Notes under the pieces: generated by a model
Told to the model about the DNA's origin: nothing
Database searches by the model: none
What the model saw: the letters and a program-made list of their open reading frames with translations, nothing else
Shown: positions 16,301 to 23,708 of the stretch, in pieces
How the letters are laid out: each line of letters opens with the position of its first letter
How positions within the stretch are numbered: the first letter of the stretch is position 1
Source of the DNA: an uncultured bacterium
GTDB taxonomy: Bacteria > Atribacterota > Atribacteria > Atribacterales > Caldatribacteriaceae
Length of the DNA: 46,598 bases
Direction of reading: 5' to 3'
NCBI GenBank assembly: GCA_937922705.1
Contig: CALAIW010000039.1
Span: 1-46,598, forward strand
Made by a program: the position numbers and the translations under genes

Positions 16301-16825
16301 TCAACCACCCTCGAATATCGGTTTTTCCTCTCCAAAATGCCACTCCTCAGGACTCCTAAGGTACTCATAGGTATTAAAAAGAAGGTTATAGTGACGGTAC
16401 TCCTCAGAGGCTAAAAAATCCAAAAAATCCTGGGCGTCTTTCTCCTGAACCTCCTTCTTCTTCTCTGCATAAAATTTATGTGCTTTGGACTCAAGATCCA
16501 TAGCCATCTTTAGAATGTCAAGCTCTTCGCTCGTAGGAGGAATGAGTTCTTCGGCATGTTTTTGTGCTTCGGTGAAGATATTCTCAAAGTGTTCCTGCGT
16601 TGACTTGCGAATGCCTCCCCAACTCTCAAACACAAATCGTTCGCCTCTACGAACACGCTCATACCCTTGCTGTATCCGCTCAATGTGAATCAGTTCCTCA
16701 TCAGCCAGGTGCCTCAACACCTCTCTGCTTAAAGCGTTTGCAACCCTTAAGATACCGTCAAGGTAGAAGTTCCGTCCATCCTCTTCCATCTTGAGGGCGA
16801 ACTCGAAAATAGACTCAAGTATCAT
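16301..16825 (-). CDS. rubrerythrin/ferritin-like diiron protein
   Basis: 174 residues from ATG 16823-16825, which has AAGGGGG upstream; the open frame further upstream to 16900 starts in the divergent promoter region and is not used. Two helix pairs carry carboxylate/His motifs: KMEEDGRNFY, then ADEELIHIERI in the first half, and DLESKAHKFYAE, then ASEEYRHYNLL in the second. These are the ExxH-type diiron ligands of the rubrerythrin/ferritin-like superfamily. No rubredoxin domain is present. Likely role: peroxide removal or iron handling in an anaerobe. It is divergent from the sigma-factor operon, which fits a stress context. Confidence 0.85.
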   Translation of the reverse strand: MILESIFEFALKMEEDGRNFYLDGILRVANALSREVLRHLADEELIHIERIQQGYERVRRGERFVFESWGGIRKSTQEHFENIFTEAQKHAEELIPPTSEELDILKMAMDLESKAHKFYAEKKKEVQEKDAQDFLDFLASEEYRHYNLLFNTYEYLRSPEEWHFGEEKPIFEGG

Positions 16826-16881
16826 CGTACTTTCCCCCTTTCTCTGATGTTCTCTTTTGTCTCTCCTAACCACCTTGTGCC

Positions 16882-16910
16882 TTGCCTTATTCACAGTCAA
16901 CTGATAGAAT
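16882..16910 (+). promoter_or_regulatory. promoter of the ECF sigma factor operon
   Basis: -35 TTGCCT (16882-16887), 17-base spacer, -10 TAGAAT (16905-16910) preceded by TGA as an extended -10. It looks like a housekeeping promoter. ECF promoters often carry AAC at -35; none is clear here, so autoregulation by the sigma factor is not shown. Confidence 0.6.
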
Positions 16911-16938
16911 ATCCCAAAAAGAGAAAAAGGAGGAAGAA

Positions 16939-17241
16939 ATGCACGAGCTCCCCCTTAAGTGTAGACATTGTAAAACTCTCATTGGTCCTGAGGACATAAC
17001 CGAGATAGGCATTTACAAAATCCCAGCATACCGAGGCCTAGCATATATTCGTTACATTTGCCCATACTGCCGGGATTTTGGGGAAGTAACTTTCCACCTC
17101 GAGAAAATCGAAGATGTAGCTAAAATTCTCAGAAAAGGTAAACGGGAATCCCCTCGTGGCCAGATTACCATCGATGAGGTCATCGAGTTCCATAGAGAAC
17201 TCGAAAAACTGAAGAATGCTGACTTTCTGAAGGATACTTGA
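16939..17241 (+). CDS. small zinc-ribbon protein upstream of the ECF sigma factor
   Basis: 100 residues from ATG 16939, which has AAAGGAGGAAG directly upstream. Two Cys pairs, C8-x2-C11 and C41-x2-C44, form a probable zinc ribbon; the C-terminal half is basic, then acidic and helical (TIDEVIEFHRELEKLKNADF). I do not recognise a named family. It ends 7 bases before the sigma gene and so is cotranscribed. It could be a regulator of the sigma module or a separate small nucleic-acid- or protein-binding factor. Confidence 0.75.
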   Translation: MHELPLKCRHCKTLIGPEDITEIGIYKIPAYRGLAYIRYICPYCRDFGEVTFHLEKIEDVAKILRKGKRESPRGQITIDEVIEFHRELEKLKNADFLKDT

Positions 17242-17248
17242 GACCGCC

Positions 17249-17842
17249 ATGGTGCGAACAAAAGAGGAACAGAAAAAAGTTTTCCAAGAGCTTCTTATTC
17301 CGGAGCTTCCAGCGCTTTTTCGGACAGCTCTCCGCATGACCCGGAACCGTGAGGATGCCGAGGACCTTGTGCAAGAGGCCGTAACTAAGGCTTTCGCTGC
17401 TTTTGATCGATTCGAAGAGGGAACAAATTTCCGGGCCTGGATCTTCAAGATCCTCACTAACACTTTTATAAACAACTATTATCGCCTTCGAGATCGACAA
17501 AAAGTACCCTCTCTAGAAGAAATGGAGGAGGAAACTTCTTTCCAGCCGTCTTTCGAGGGGATAACTCCTGAAGAAGTACTCCTTAATACCCTGACTCGAG
17601 AAGATATTCTCCGAGCTATTGAGTCACTACCCCTTGAGTTTCGTACCGTTGTTGTGCTTGTCCTCATCGAAGGGTTTTCCTACAAAGAAACAGCTGAAAT
17701 TCTTGATATCCCTATAGGTACGGTTATGTCTCGCCTCCATCGGGGACGAAGGATGCTTCAGAAACTCCTTTGGGAATACTCCATGCAGAAAACCCCTTTT
17801 GAGAAGGAGAATGAGAAAGGATGGACTGCAAAGACCTTGTAG
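17249..17842 (+). CDS. ECF-type RNA polymerase sigma factor
   Basis: 197 residues with sigma region 2 at about 15-85 (RTALRMTRNREDAEDLVQEA, then FRAWIFKILTNTFINNYYR) and region 4 at about 125-180 (LPLEFRTVVVLVLIEGFSYKE in outline, then AEILDIPIGTVMSRLHRGR as the helix-turn-helix). Regions 1 and 3 are absent, as in ECF factors of the RpoE/SigW/SigR type. The following gene, overlapping by 22 bases, encodes a zinc-binding anti-sigma factor, so its activity is probably controlled by that partner. The overlap implies coupled translation and near-equal amounts. Confidence 0.95.
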   Translation: MVRTKEEQKKVFQELLIPELPALFRTALRMTRNREDAEDLVQEAVTKAFAAFDRFEEGTNFRAWIFKILTNTFINNYYRLRDRQKVPSLEEMEEETSFQPSFEGITPEEVLLNTLTREDILRAIESLPLEFRTVVVLVLIEGFSYKETAEILDIPIGTVMSRLHRGRRMLQKLLWEYSMQKTPFEKENEKGWTAKTL

Positions 17843-18048
17843 AAAAGCTCTACTTTTATCTCGATGGAGAGGTTCTCACTGAAGAGGAACGAAAAGCTAT
17901 AGAAGCACACTTAGAACTTTGTCGGAAGTGCTGTGAGAAATATGAATTCGAGCGCTTTCTCTGGGAAATGGTACGCTCCAATGGGCGGAACGATAGTATT
18001 CCAGAGGCTCTTATTAGCCGGATTGAGAGTGTCATAGCCCAATTTTGA
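17821..18048 (+). CDS. zinc-binding (ZAS) anti-sigma factor
   Basis: 75-residue cytoplasmic protein with no membrane segment. The motif HLELCRKC (H-x3-C-x2-C) is the zinc-binding anti-sigma signature seen in RsrA and ChrR; CKDL near the N-terminus gives an extra Cys as in redox-sensing members. Disulfide formation with zinc release is the known trigger for that class. It begins within the end of the sigma gene and stops 9 bases before cysE. Redox sensing is inferred from the motif and from the neighbours. Confidence 0.88.
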   Translation: MDCKDLVEKLYFYLDGEVLTEEERKAIEAHLELCRKCCEKYEFERFLWEMVRSNGRNDSIPEALISRIESVIAQF

Positions 18049-18057
18049 GGACAGCGT

Positions 18058-18960
18058 ATGGAGAGCATAGAACGCTTAACTAAGGCTCTTGTTGAGAGTT
18101 ATCGAAAAACTTCCCGCATTACCTGCAGTGAAGAGCGGGAGTTTCCATCTCGCGAGAATGTTATCCGAATAACTGAGGAACTCCGGGAGCTTCTCTTTCC
18201 AGGGTATCTCGGGAATGCCCGTCTCTGCTTAGCCAACGTGGAATACGTTGTAGGGTGCAAGCTTAGTAAGCTCTTTGTAGAACTAAGCCAGGAGATTACA
18301 AAAGCCCTTCGTAGTGATCCTAAAGCCATGGAAGAAAGCACTCTACCTCTTGAAGAACGAGCACACTATGAGACAGAGCGTTTCTTCGAAAAACTCCCCT
18401 ACATCCGAGAAATGCTTGATGAAGACGTTCAAGCTGCTTTTGATGGAGATCCAGCAGCAAAAAGCATCGAAGAAGTCATCCTGAGCTATCCTTGTGTCAT
18501 CGCTATTTCTATTTACCGTATGGCACACGAACTTTTTGTCCAAGGTATCCCCCTCATTCCTAGAATGATGACCGAATACGCCCACAGCATCACTGGCATT
18601 GACATCCACCCGGGAGCAAAAATTGGTCGCAGTTTCTTTATCGACCATGGAACAGGAGTGGTTATTGGTGAGACCTGCGAAATAGGGGACAATGTAAAGA
18701 TCTACCAGGGTGTAACCCTGGGTGCGCTTTCTTTCCCAAAGGATGAGCGTGGAAAAATCATCCGGGGGAAGAAACGTCACCCCACCATTGAGAACAACGT
18801 GACAATCTACGCCGGGGCAACAATTCTCGGCGGAGAAACAGTCATTGGCAGCGGAAGCATCATTGGAGGGAACGTGTGGCTTACGCACTCTATCCCTCCA
18901 AACACCAAGGTTGTTATCGAAGAACCTCGTCTTAGAATTATTGAAAATCGGCCCAAATGA
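18058..18960 (+). CDS. cysE: serine O-acetyltransferase
   Basis: 300 residues. An N-terminal helical domain (1-150) is longer than in minimal bacterial CysE and like the EpsC/SAT group; from about 180 a left-handed beta-helix of hexapeptide repeats follows (IHPGAKIG, then FIDHGTGVVIGE with H197 as the likely catalytic base, CEIGDNVKIYQGVTLG). It makes O-acetylserine for cysteine synthesis from serine and acetyl-CoA. It sits within an operon with an ECF sigma factor and a ZAS anti-sigma factor, 9 bases after the latter, which suggests cysteine supply under thiol stress. The C-terminus is long enough for Cys feedback. Confidence 0.93.
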   Translation: MESIERLTKALVESYRKTSRITCSEEREFPSRENVIRITEELRELLFPGYLGNARLCLANVEYVVGCKLSKLFVELSQEITKALRSDPKAMEESTLPLEERAHYETERFFEKLPYIREMLDEDVQAAFDGDPAAKSIEEVILSYPCVIAISIYRMAHELFVQGIPLIPRMMTEYAHSITGIDIHPGAKIGRSFFIDHGTGVVIGETCEIGDNVKIYQGVTLGALSFPKDERGKIIRGKKRHPTIENNVTIYAGATILGGETVIGSGSIIGGNVWLTHSIPPNTKVVIEEPRLRIIENRPK

Positions 18961-19724
18961 ACCTCCTTGTGCACTTTGTGTTCCTTGTTGGGTGGGCACT
19001 AAGCAAGGTTTTTTTGCCCCCAAGCTATTCCAGCAGCATAGGTGTAAGTTGGTTATGCCTCTTCCTCTTTACCGCACTCCGTTTTGCACGCTTTTCCTGG
19101 CAGAGGCAAGCTCCCTTCTTTAAAGGCCTTGGTTATGGTTTTGTTGCCGCATTGCACTTCCCCGTGTTCTTTTGGAAACTCCGACTGCGGCTCAAACTAC
19201 CCCCTGAAGAAAAAATGCAACTCCTTACTCACTCTGAGAAAATTACGAGAGTATCCCGACCAAGTTCGCTCCTTTGCCCTTTCTGTAGGGTCGAAATTCC
19301 CGAAGTCCTCACTATACTCCCCAATGAAACTCTAGGAGTGCGAAAAAGACCCGTTCTGTGCCCTCGTTGTGAAACTCGTCTCGACTGTTGCCGTTTTTGC
19401 ACTTTCTTTGAGCCAAGCAGGGGATTCTTTGGAGAGGAAACTACTTCCGGACGATGTACCCTCATAAAAAAGCAGCAAAACGTAGAAGAGATATGCAGTC
19501 CTTCCATAGCACGAAAACTTAAAGAAATGGGATGGCACACCCTCTACGCCGGACTTGCCATCCCTGACTCTTTTTCACCGCCGGAAGAATGTCGAACCTT
19601 CCAGTTCGATGAACGAAAAACTCTCTCTGAAGGTCTTCCCTGTATGGGTAAAGAAAGGGTACTCCTTTTACACCTAGAGGAAGAAATCTACTCCCAACCC
19701 TCTTCAAGTTCCCGCTCTGATTGA
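18957..19724 (+). CDS. membrane protein with Cys-rich zinc-ribbon domain
   Basis: 255 residues, unrecognised family. Two to three hydrophobic segments occur in residues 1-75, followed by a cytoplasmic-type region with cysteines C107-x2-C110, C135-x2-C138, C144, C145, C148, C167 and C180, which could hold two zinc ribbons. The ATG overlaps the cysE stop (ATGA), so it is the last gene of the sigma-factor operon. The 3' end overlaps the convergent ylbF-like gene by 37 bases. A role in metal or thiol handling at the membrane would suit the operon, but this is only context. Confidence 0.7.
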   Translation: MNLLVHFVFLVGWALSKVFLPPSYSSSIGVSWLCLFLFTALRFARFSWQRQAPFFKGLGYGFVAALHFPVFFWKLRLRLKLPPEEKMQLLTHSEKITRVSRPSSLLCPFCRVEIPEVLTILPNETLGVRKRPVLCPRCETRLDCCRFCTFFEPSRGFFGEETTSGRCTLIKKQQNVEEICSPSIARKLKEMGWHTLYAGLAIPDSFSPPEECRTFQFDERKTLSEGLPCMGKERVLLLHLEEEIYSQPSSSSRSD

Positions 19725-20083
19725 GCAGCAGAAGATGCAAAGTCAAAACCTAGAAGGTTACTCATTTCGTTGTTGATCTCCTGAAGTAAAGAAACAAGAC
19801 GGTCCTGAGCCTGGAAATAAGCAAGAATAACTGGGTGAGAAAGAGCCTCCTGGCGGGCTTGCTCAATACCAGCAAAATCCTCATCCACAAGGTCTCTCTG
19901 AAGAGCAATACGACTCAGAGATTTCTGTTCCTCTTCAAGACGCTCAAGAAGCTGTAACGCCTTCGCATCCCTTGAAAGCATGATACGGGTGTTCTCAAAA
20001 TCCTGAAAGGGTTGTGTCGAGATAATTTGCTCCACAAGAGACCGAATAGCATCCTTTAAAGCTTGAGAAAGAACGGTATTCAC
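19688..20083 (-). CDS. YlbF/YmcA family protein
   Basis: 131 residues, nearly all helical, matching the Com_YlbF family: FENTRIMLSRDAKALQLLERLEEE, then AQDRLVSLLQEINNEMSNLLGFDFA at the C-terminus (quoted in parts). In B. subtilis relatives join the Y-complex that guides RNase Y mRNA processing. Starts at GTG 20081-20083 behind GGAGGTG. Its gene is convergent with, and overlaps, the Cys-rich membrane protein gene. The acidic tail RELEEGWE is extra. Family assignment is good; role in this organism inferred. Confidence 0.82.
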   Translation of the reverse strand: MNTVLSQALKDAIRSLVEQIISTQPFQDFENTRIMLSRDAKALQLLERLEEEQKSLSRIALQRDLVDEDFAGIEQARQEALSHPVILAYFQAQDRLVSLLQEINNEMSNLLGFDFASSAAQSERELEEGWE

Positions 20084-20109
20084 ATGGCACCTCCAGTGTC
20101 TTTTCTTCT

Positions 20110-20138
20110 ATTATACGGTGCTTCTCACGAAATTTCCA
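20110..20138 (-). promoter_or_regulatory. promoter of the ylbF-like gene
   Basis: Minus-strand -10 TATAAT (20110-20115) with a weak -35 TGGAAA (20133-20138) 17 bases upstream, 27 bases from the GTG start. Confidence 0.5.
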
Positions 20139-20230
20139 TCCTCCTTGTTTACTTCTTCGAAAAAAGCATGACTTCGTTTACAATTTATGAAGGAAAGTAA
20201 AAATATGAAAGAGAAAAAGGAGGTGCACAA

Positions 20231-21637
20231 ATGGCGAAGGTTGGAGTAATCACCTTCTCGGATGGACGCCCTCACGTGCACAAGGAACTTCTCCCGATGA
20301 ATCTTGCTTTCCAGGAAAAACTTGTACAGAGGCTTCGGGAAGCAGGGCATGAAGTCATTGTACCACCTGAACCTCCCTGGAACAACGAAACTGCCGTACA
20401 GGCTGGAAAAATACTCCAGAGAGAGGATGTAGATTGTACTATTTTCAACTATGCTATCTGGTCCTGGCCCCACTTTACAGTGCTTGCTGCCCAGTTTGCC
20501 CCTCGACCATACCTCTGTCTTTCTAACATCAATCCTGGGTATCCTGGACTTGTAGGAATGCTTGCAAGTTCTGGAGCCCTGGCCAACATCGGGATACCCT
20601 ACATCAGGGTATCTGGAGACGTCGCTGACGAAAAGGTTTTTCGAAAAATCCAGACTTTCATTCGGGCTGCGTCTTGTGTGAAATCCCTTCGGGGGGAGAC
20701 TTTTGGATGCTTCGGTGGACGTCCTATGGGTATGTACACAGCAACTGTCGGGACAGACACTTGGGCAAAGGTCTTCGGTATTGATGTTGAACACATTGAC
20801 CAATGGGAAATCGTTCGCCGAGCCGAAACTATTCCTAAGGAGAAAATCGAAAACGCCTTTAAATGGTGTGAAGCAAATGTTGGAAAGATTCTCTACGACG
20901 GCAAGCAACTCACTCCGGAAATCCTAAAGCGCCAAATCGCCTCATATTACGCTGTAAAGTCCCTTTGTGAGGAAATGCACCTTGACTTTTGCGGTATCAA
21001 GGGCCAGCCTGAACTTACCAACAACTTCTGCACCATGGACGTTGCAGAGGCTTTCCTCAACGACCCTTATGATTTCGATGGTCCAAAGGAGCCCATAGTT
21101 TGCGCAACCGAAGCAGATATGGATGCAGCCATTACCATGGAAATTCTCAAAAAGCTTGCCGGTACGCCTGTGCTCTTTGCCGATGTCCGCCACTGGCACG
21201 AAGATTACGAAGTGCTTGACCTCTGTAACTCAGGACAGCACGCCACGTATTTCGCTGGAGGAAGTTTTGACTACCGGGACAACCTTCCCAAAGTCATCTT
21301 CTATCCCGAAGGCTTCTACTTCCCTGCTGGAGGAGCTGCGGTGCACCACCTTGCTCATCCTGGAAGGGTAACATTGGCACGGCTTGGGCGAAAGAATGGA
21401 GCATATTGGATGGCCATCTTAAGGGGGGAATTCGTACAATTCGATGCGAAAACCAACGAAGAGATCATGCGACGGACGCAGATTGAATGGCCCCATGCCT
21501 TCTGTCGCATTGAAACTTCTATCGACCGCTTCATTGAGAAGTTCCCTTGTAACCACATTCATGCAGTGTATGGTGATTACGTAGATGAACTCACGATGGT
21601 ATGTGAAATCCTAGGAATACCTTGGGAAATCATCTGA
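20231..21637 (+). CDS. L-fucose/L-arabinose isomerase family protein
   Basis: 468 residues of the FucI/AraA-like isomerase superfamily in its shorter form (true FucI is about 590). Candidate Mn-ligand regions are ATEADMDAA, DVRHWHED and the C-terminal CNHIHAVYGDY; the last motif is close to the conserved His site of FucI. Such enzymes interconvert deoxy-aldoses or pentoses and their ketoses. Start ATG has AAGGAGGTG. It is convergent with the LacI-controlled sugar operon and shares the terminator, and a fuculokinase-like gene lies at 39441-40943. The exact sugar is unclear. Confidence 0.85.
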   Translation: MAKVGVITFSDGRPHVHKELLPMNLAFQEKLVQRLREAGHEVIVPPEPPWNNETAVQAGKILQREDVDCTIFNYAIWSWPHFTVLAAQFAPRPYLCLSNINPGYPGLVGMLASSGALANIGIPYIRVSGDVADEKVFRKIQTFIRAASCVKSLRGETFGCFGGRPMGMYTATVGTDTWAKVFGIDVEHIDQWEIVRRAETIPKEKIENAFKWCEANVGKILYDGKQLTPEILKRQIASYYAVKSLCEEMHLDFCGIKGQPELTNNFCTMDVAEAFLNDPYDFDGPKEPIVCATEADMDAAITMEILKKLAGTPVLFADVRHWHEDYEVLDLCNSGQHATYFAGGSFDYRDNLPKVIFYPEGFYFPAGGAAVHHLAHPGRVTLARLGRKNGAYWMAILRGEFVQFDAKTNEEIMRRTQIEWPHAFCRIETSIDRFIEKFPCNHIHAVYGDYVDELTMVCEILGIPWEII

Positions 21638-21645
21638 AAAAATAA

Positions 21646-21674
21646 AAGGCTCCGGGCGCAAAACCCGGAGCCTT
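21646..21674. terminator. intrinsic terminator between convergent sugar genes
   Basis: Arms AAGGCTCCGGG (21646-21656) and CCCGGAGCCTT (21664-21674) with a 7-base loop. On the minus strand TTTTATTTTTT follows, so it is a good terminator for the sugar ABC operon. In the plus direction the T-run is poor and it ends the isomerase transcript less efficiently. Confidence 0.85.
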
Positions 21675-21678
21675 AACG

Positions 21679-22641
21679 TTAGAAGCTCTTTTCTGCTTCG
21701 TTCAGGTTATCTACAGTAATAACCTTTGGCTCGATATAGACCAATGGCTTTTCAGGCTGCACACCTTCTCGGAGGTACTTCACAAGGATTTCAAAGGCTG
21801 TAGATGCCTGCTTGCCGGGGAATTGCTCAATAGTCGCATCGAGAATACCTTCCTCAATAAGCTTCAGGGCCTCTGGTAAAGCATCAAATCCAACTGTTAT
21901 AACCTCTTTGACGTCGAATTTCCCGCTGGCATCAAGCGCCTGAATAGCTCCAAGAATCATCTCATCATTTGCGCCAAACACAGCATCAATTTGCGGAGTA
22001 CTCATGATAAAGTCTTCCATAACTTTCATGCCATCTTCACGACGGAAGTTCGCTGTCTGCGACTTCACTACGATATTGGGGTACTGCTTTATAACCTCGT
22101 TGAACCCTGCACTCCGATCAATGGCGGGACCAGCACCAGGAGTCCCGGTGAGCTCTATAACAACACCTTTAGGTTCACCATACTTTTCTGTAAGCTTTTC
22201 GACGATGAACCTCGCCGCCTTTCGCCCACCTTCAACATTATCCGCTCCCACATGGCAGAGAACTTGAACTGGGGCTCCTTCTTTAATCCTCCGATCCACA
22301 GTGACAACAGGAACGTTGGCTTTGTTTAGGGCTTCAATGGCAGGAATAACCGCTTCAACCTCAATGGGAACAAGAAGAACCCCATCCACCCCTCGGACAA
22401 TCATGTCTTCAATGATAGAAATCTGCTTTGAAACGTTATTTTCCGCCTCCAGCGAAATAACCTCAATACCTCCAAGTTGCGCTGCTTTGTCCTTTACTGC
22501 TTGTTCAAGAAAGGCAAACCAGGCAAAAGAAAGGCTTGGAAATGACAATCCAATGGTAAGATCCTTTCCAAACACCCACGATCCCAATACCGAAAGAATA
22601 AGGAATACGCTCACTACAAATCCCAAGACGATTCTCTTCAT
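21679..22641 (-). CDS. periplasmic sugar-binding protein of second CUT2 ABC transporter
   Basis: 320 residues: signal peptide KRIVLGFVVSVFLILSVLGS, cleaved before KDLTIGLSFPSLSFAWF, then an RbsB-like Peripla_BP_4 fold. VDGVLLVPIEVEAVIPAIE, VPVVTVDRR, GTPGAGPAIDRSAGF and DAVFGANDEMILGA are the canonical ribose-binding-protein motifs, including the Arg of the ligand site. ATG follows GGAGGGAGG. It is the last gene of the operon isomerase-ATPase-permease-binding protein, an unusual place for a protein needed in excess. Ligand probably a pentose or deoxyhexose. Confidence 0.93.
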   Translation of the reverse strand: MKRIVLGFVVSVFLILSVLGSWVFGKDLTIGLSFPSLSFAWFAFLEQAVKDKAAQLGGIEVISLEAENNVSKQISIIEDMIVRGVDGVLLVPIEVEAVIPAIEALNKANVPVVTVDRRIKEGAPVQVLCHVGADNVEGGRKAARFIVEKLTEKYGEPKGVVIELTGTPGAGPAIDRSAGFNEVIKQYPNIVVKSQTANFRREDGMKVMEDFIMSTPQIDAVFGANDEMILGAIQALDASGKFDVKEVITVGFDALPEALKLIEEGILDATIEQFPGKQASTAFEILVKYLREGVQPEKPLVYIEPKVITVDNLNEAEKSF

Positions 22642-22727
22642 TTCGACAACCTCCCTCCAGGGTTAATGAATCTCAACCAGAAGACTAAAACAAGGAGAAT
22701 CCCGTTCCTTTTTCCTTTCACCCCCTC

Positions 22728-23708
22728 TCATGTTGTTCGGAACCGGCGCTTAAGTCTATCAAGAAGTACAGCAAAAATAACGATAATGCCCTTTACAATC
22801 ATCTGCCAATAAGGCTGAACACCGAGAAGGTTCAGGCCATTGGAGACGACCCCAATAAGAAGAGCTCCAATGAGTGTTCCATAAACACCCCCTTCTCCTC
22901 CCATGAGACTTGTTCCGCCAATGACCACCGAAGCAATAACGTCGAGTTCATATCCCTGACCTGCTACAAGCTCTCCTGAGTTCAGGCGGGAAGTAAGGAT
23001 AAGGCCACTCATTCCGGAGAGGAAACCAAGGAGTGTAAAAGCACTGATTTTGTATCGTTCAACCATGATGCCCGAAAGAAGCGCTGCCTCTTCGTTTCCT
23101 CCTATGGCATAGATATACCGACCAAAAACCGTTCTTTTCAAAACAATTCCAGCAGCAATCACACATCCCAAAAAGAGAATTACAGGAAATGGAATAGGAC
23201 CAATCATTCCTGCACCAATGAACCGAAACGCAGGACTCATTCCTGAAATAGGTTTCCCTTGGGCCACAAGAAGTGTGGCTCCTCTGAAGATACTCATCAT
23301 CCCAAGAGTCACAATGAAGGGATGGAGCTTTCCTTTTGTTGATATGAAACCATTGAGAAAACCTATACCCCCACCGATGAGCAGTGGTACAACAATGCTC
23401 AAAAATAGGCTCCCACCCCACTTCACCTGGAACCCTGCAGCAATAATCCCAGTGAAAGCTACAATGGAACCAACTGAAAGGTCAATTCCCCCAAGAAGTA
23501 TGACAAAGGTCATGCCTACGGCAATAACGCCGATAATAGACACCTGGCGGATAACGTTGAGGATATTAATAGGGTGAAAGAACACCGGAGTTAACGCACC
23601 AAACATTATGAAGACGACGATAAAAGCAAGGAGGATGCCAACTCTGTCCCAGAAAACGAAAAATTTCTGTAAGACCTGAGTAGCCCTCTCTTCAGCCAAC
23701 ACTGGCAT
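22728..23708 (-). CDS. ribose-type (CUT2) sugar ABC transporter permease
   Basis: 326 residues from ATG 23706-23708 (GGGAGGAG upstream); the open frame to 23783 lies within the ATPase gene and is not needed. RbsC family: LLGGIDLSVGSIVAFTG and VASVVIGGTSLMGGEGGVYG are the conserved loops, within about nine hydrophobic segments. It overlaps the ATPase end by 17 bases. Unlike the first sugar operon there is only one permease, so the channel is a homodimer. Confidence 0.93.
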   Translation of the reverse strand: MPVLAEERATQVLQKFFVFWDRVGILLAFIVVFIMFGALTPVFFHPINILNVIRQVSIIGVIAVGMTFVILLGGIDLSVGSIVAFTGIIAAGFQVKWGGSLFLSIVVPLLIGGGIGFLNGFISTKGKLHPFIVTLGMMSIFRGATLLVAQGKPISGMSPAFRFIGAGMIGPIPFPVILFLGCVIAAGIVLKRTVFGRYIYAIGGNEEAALLSGIMVERYKISAFTLLGFLSGMSGLILTSRLNSGELVAGQGYELDVIASVVIGGTSLMGGEGGVYGTLIGALLIGVVSNGLNLLGVQPYWQMIVKGIIVIFAVLLDRLKRRFRTT

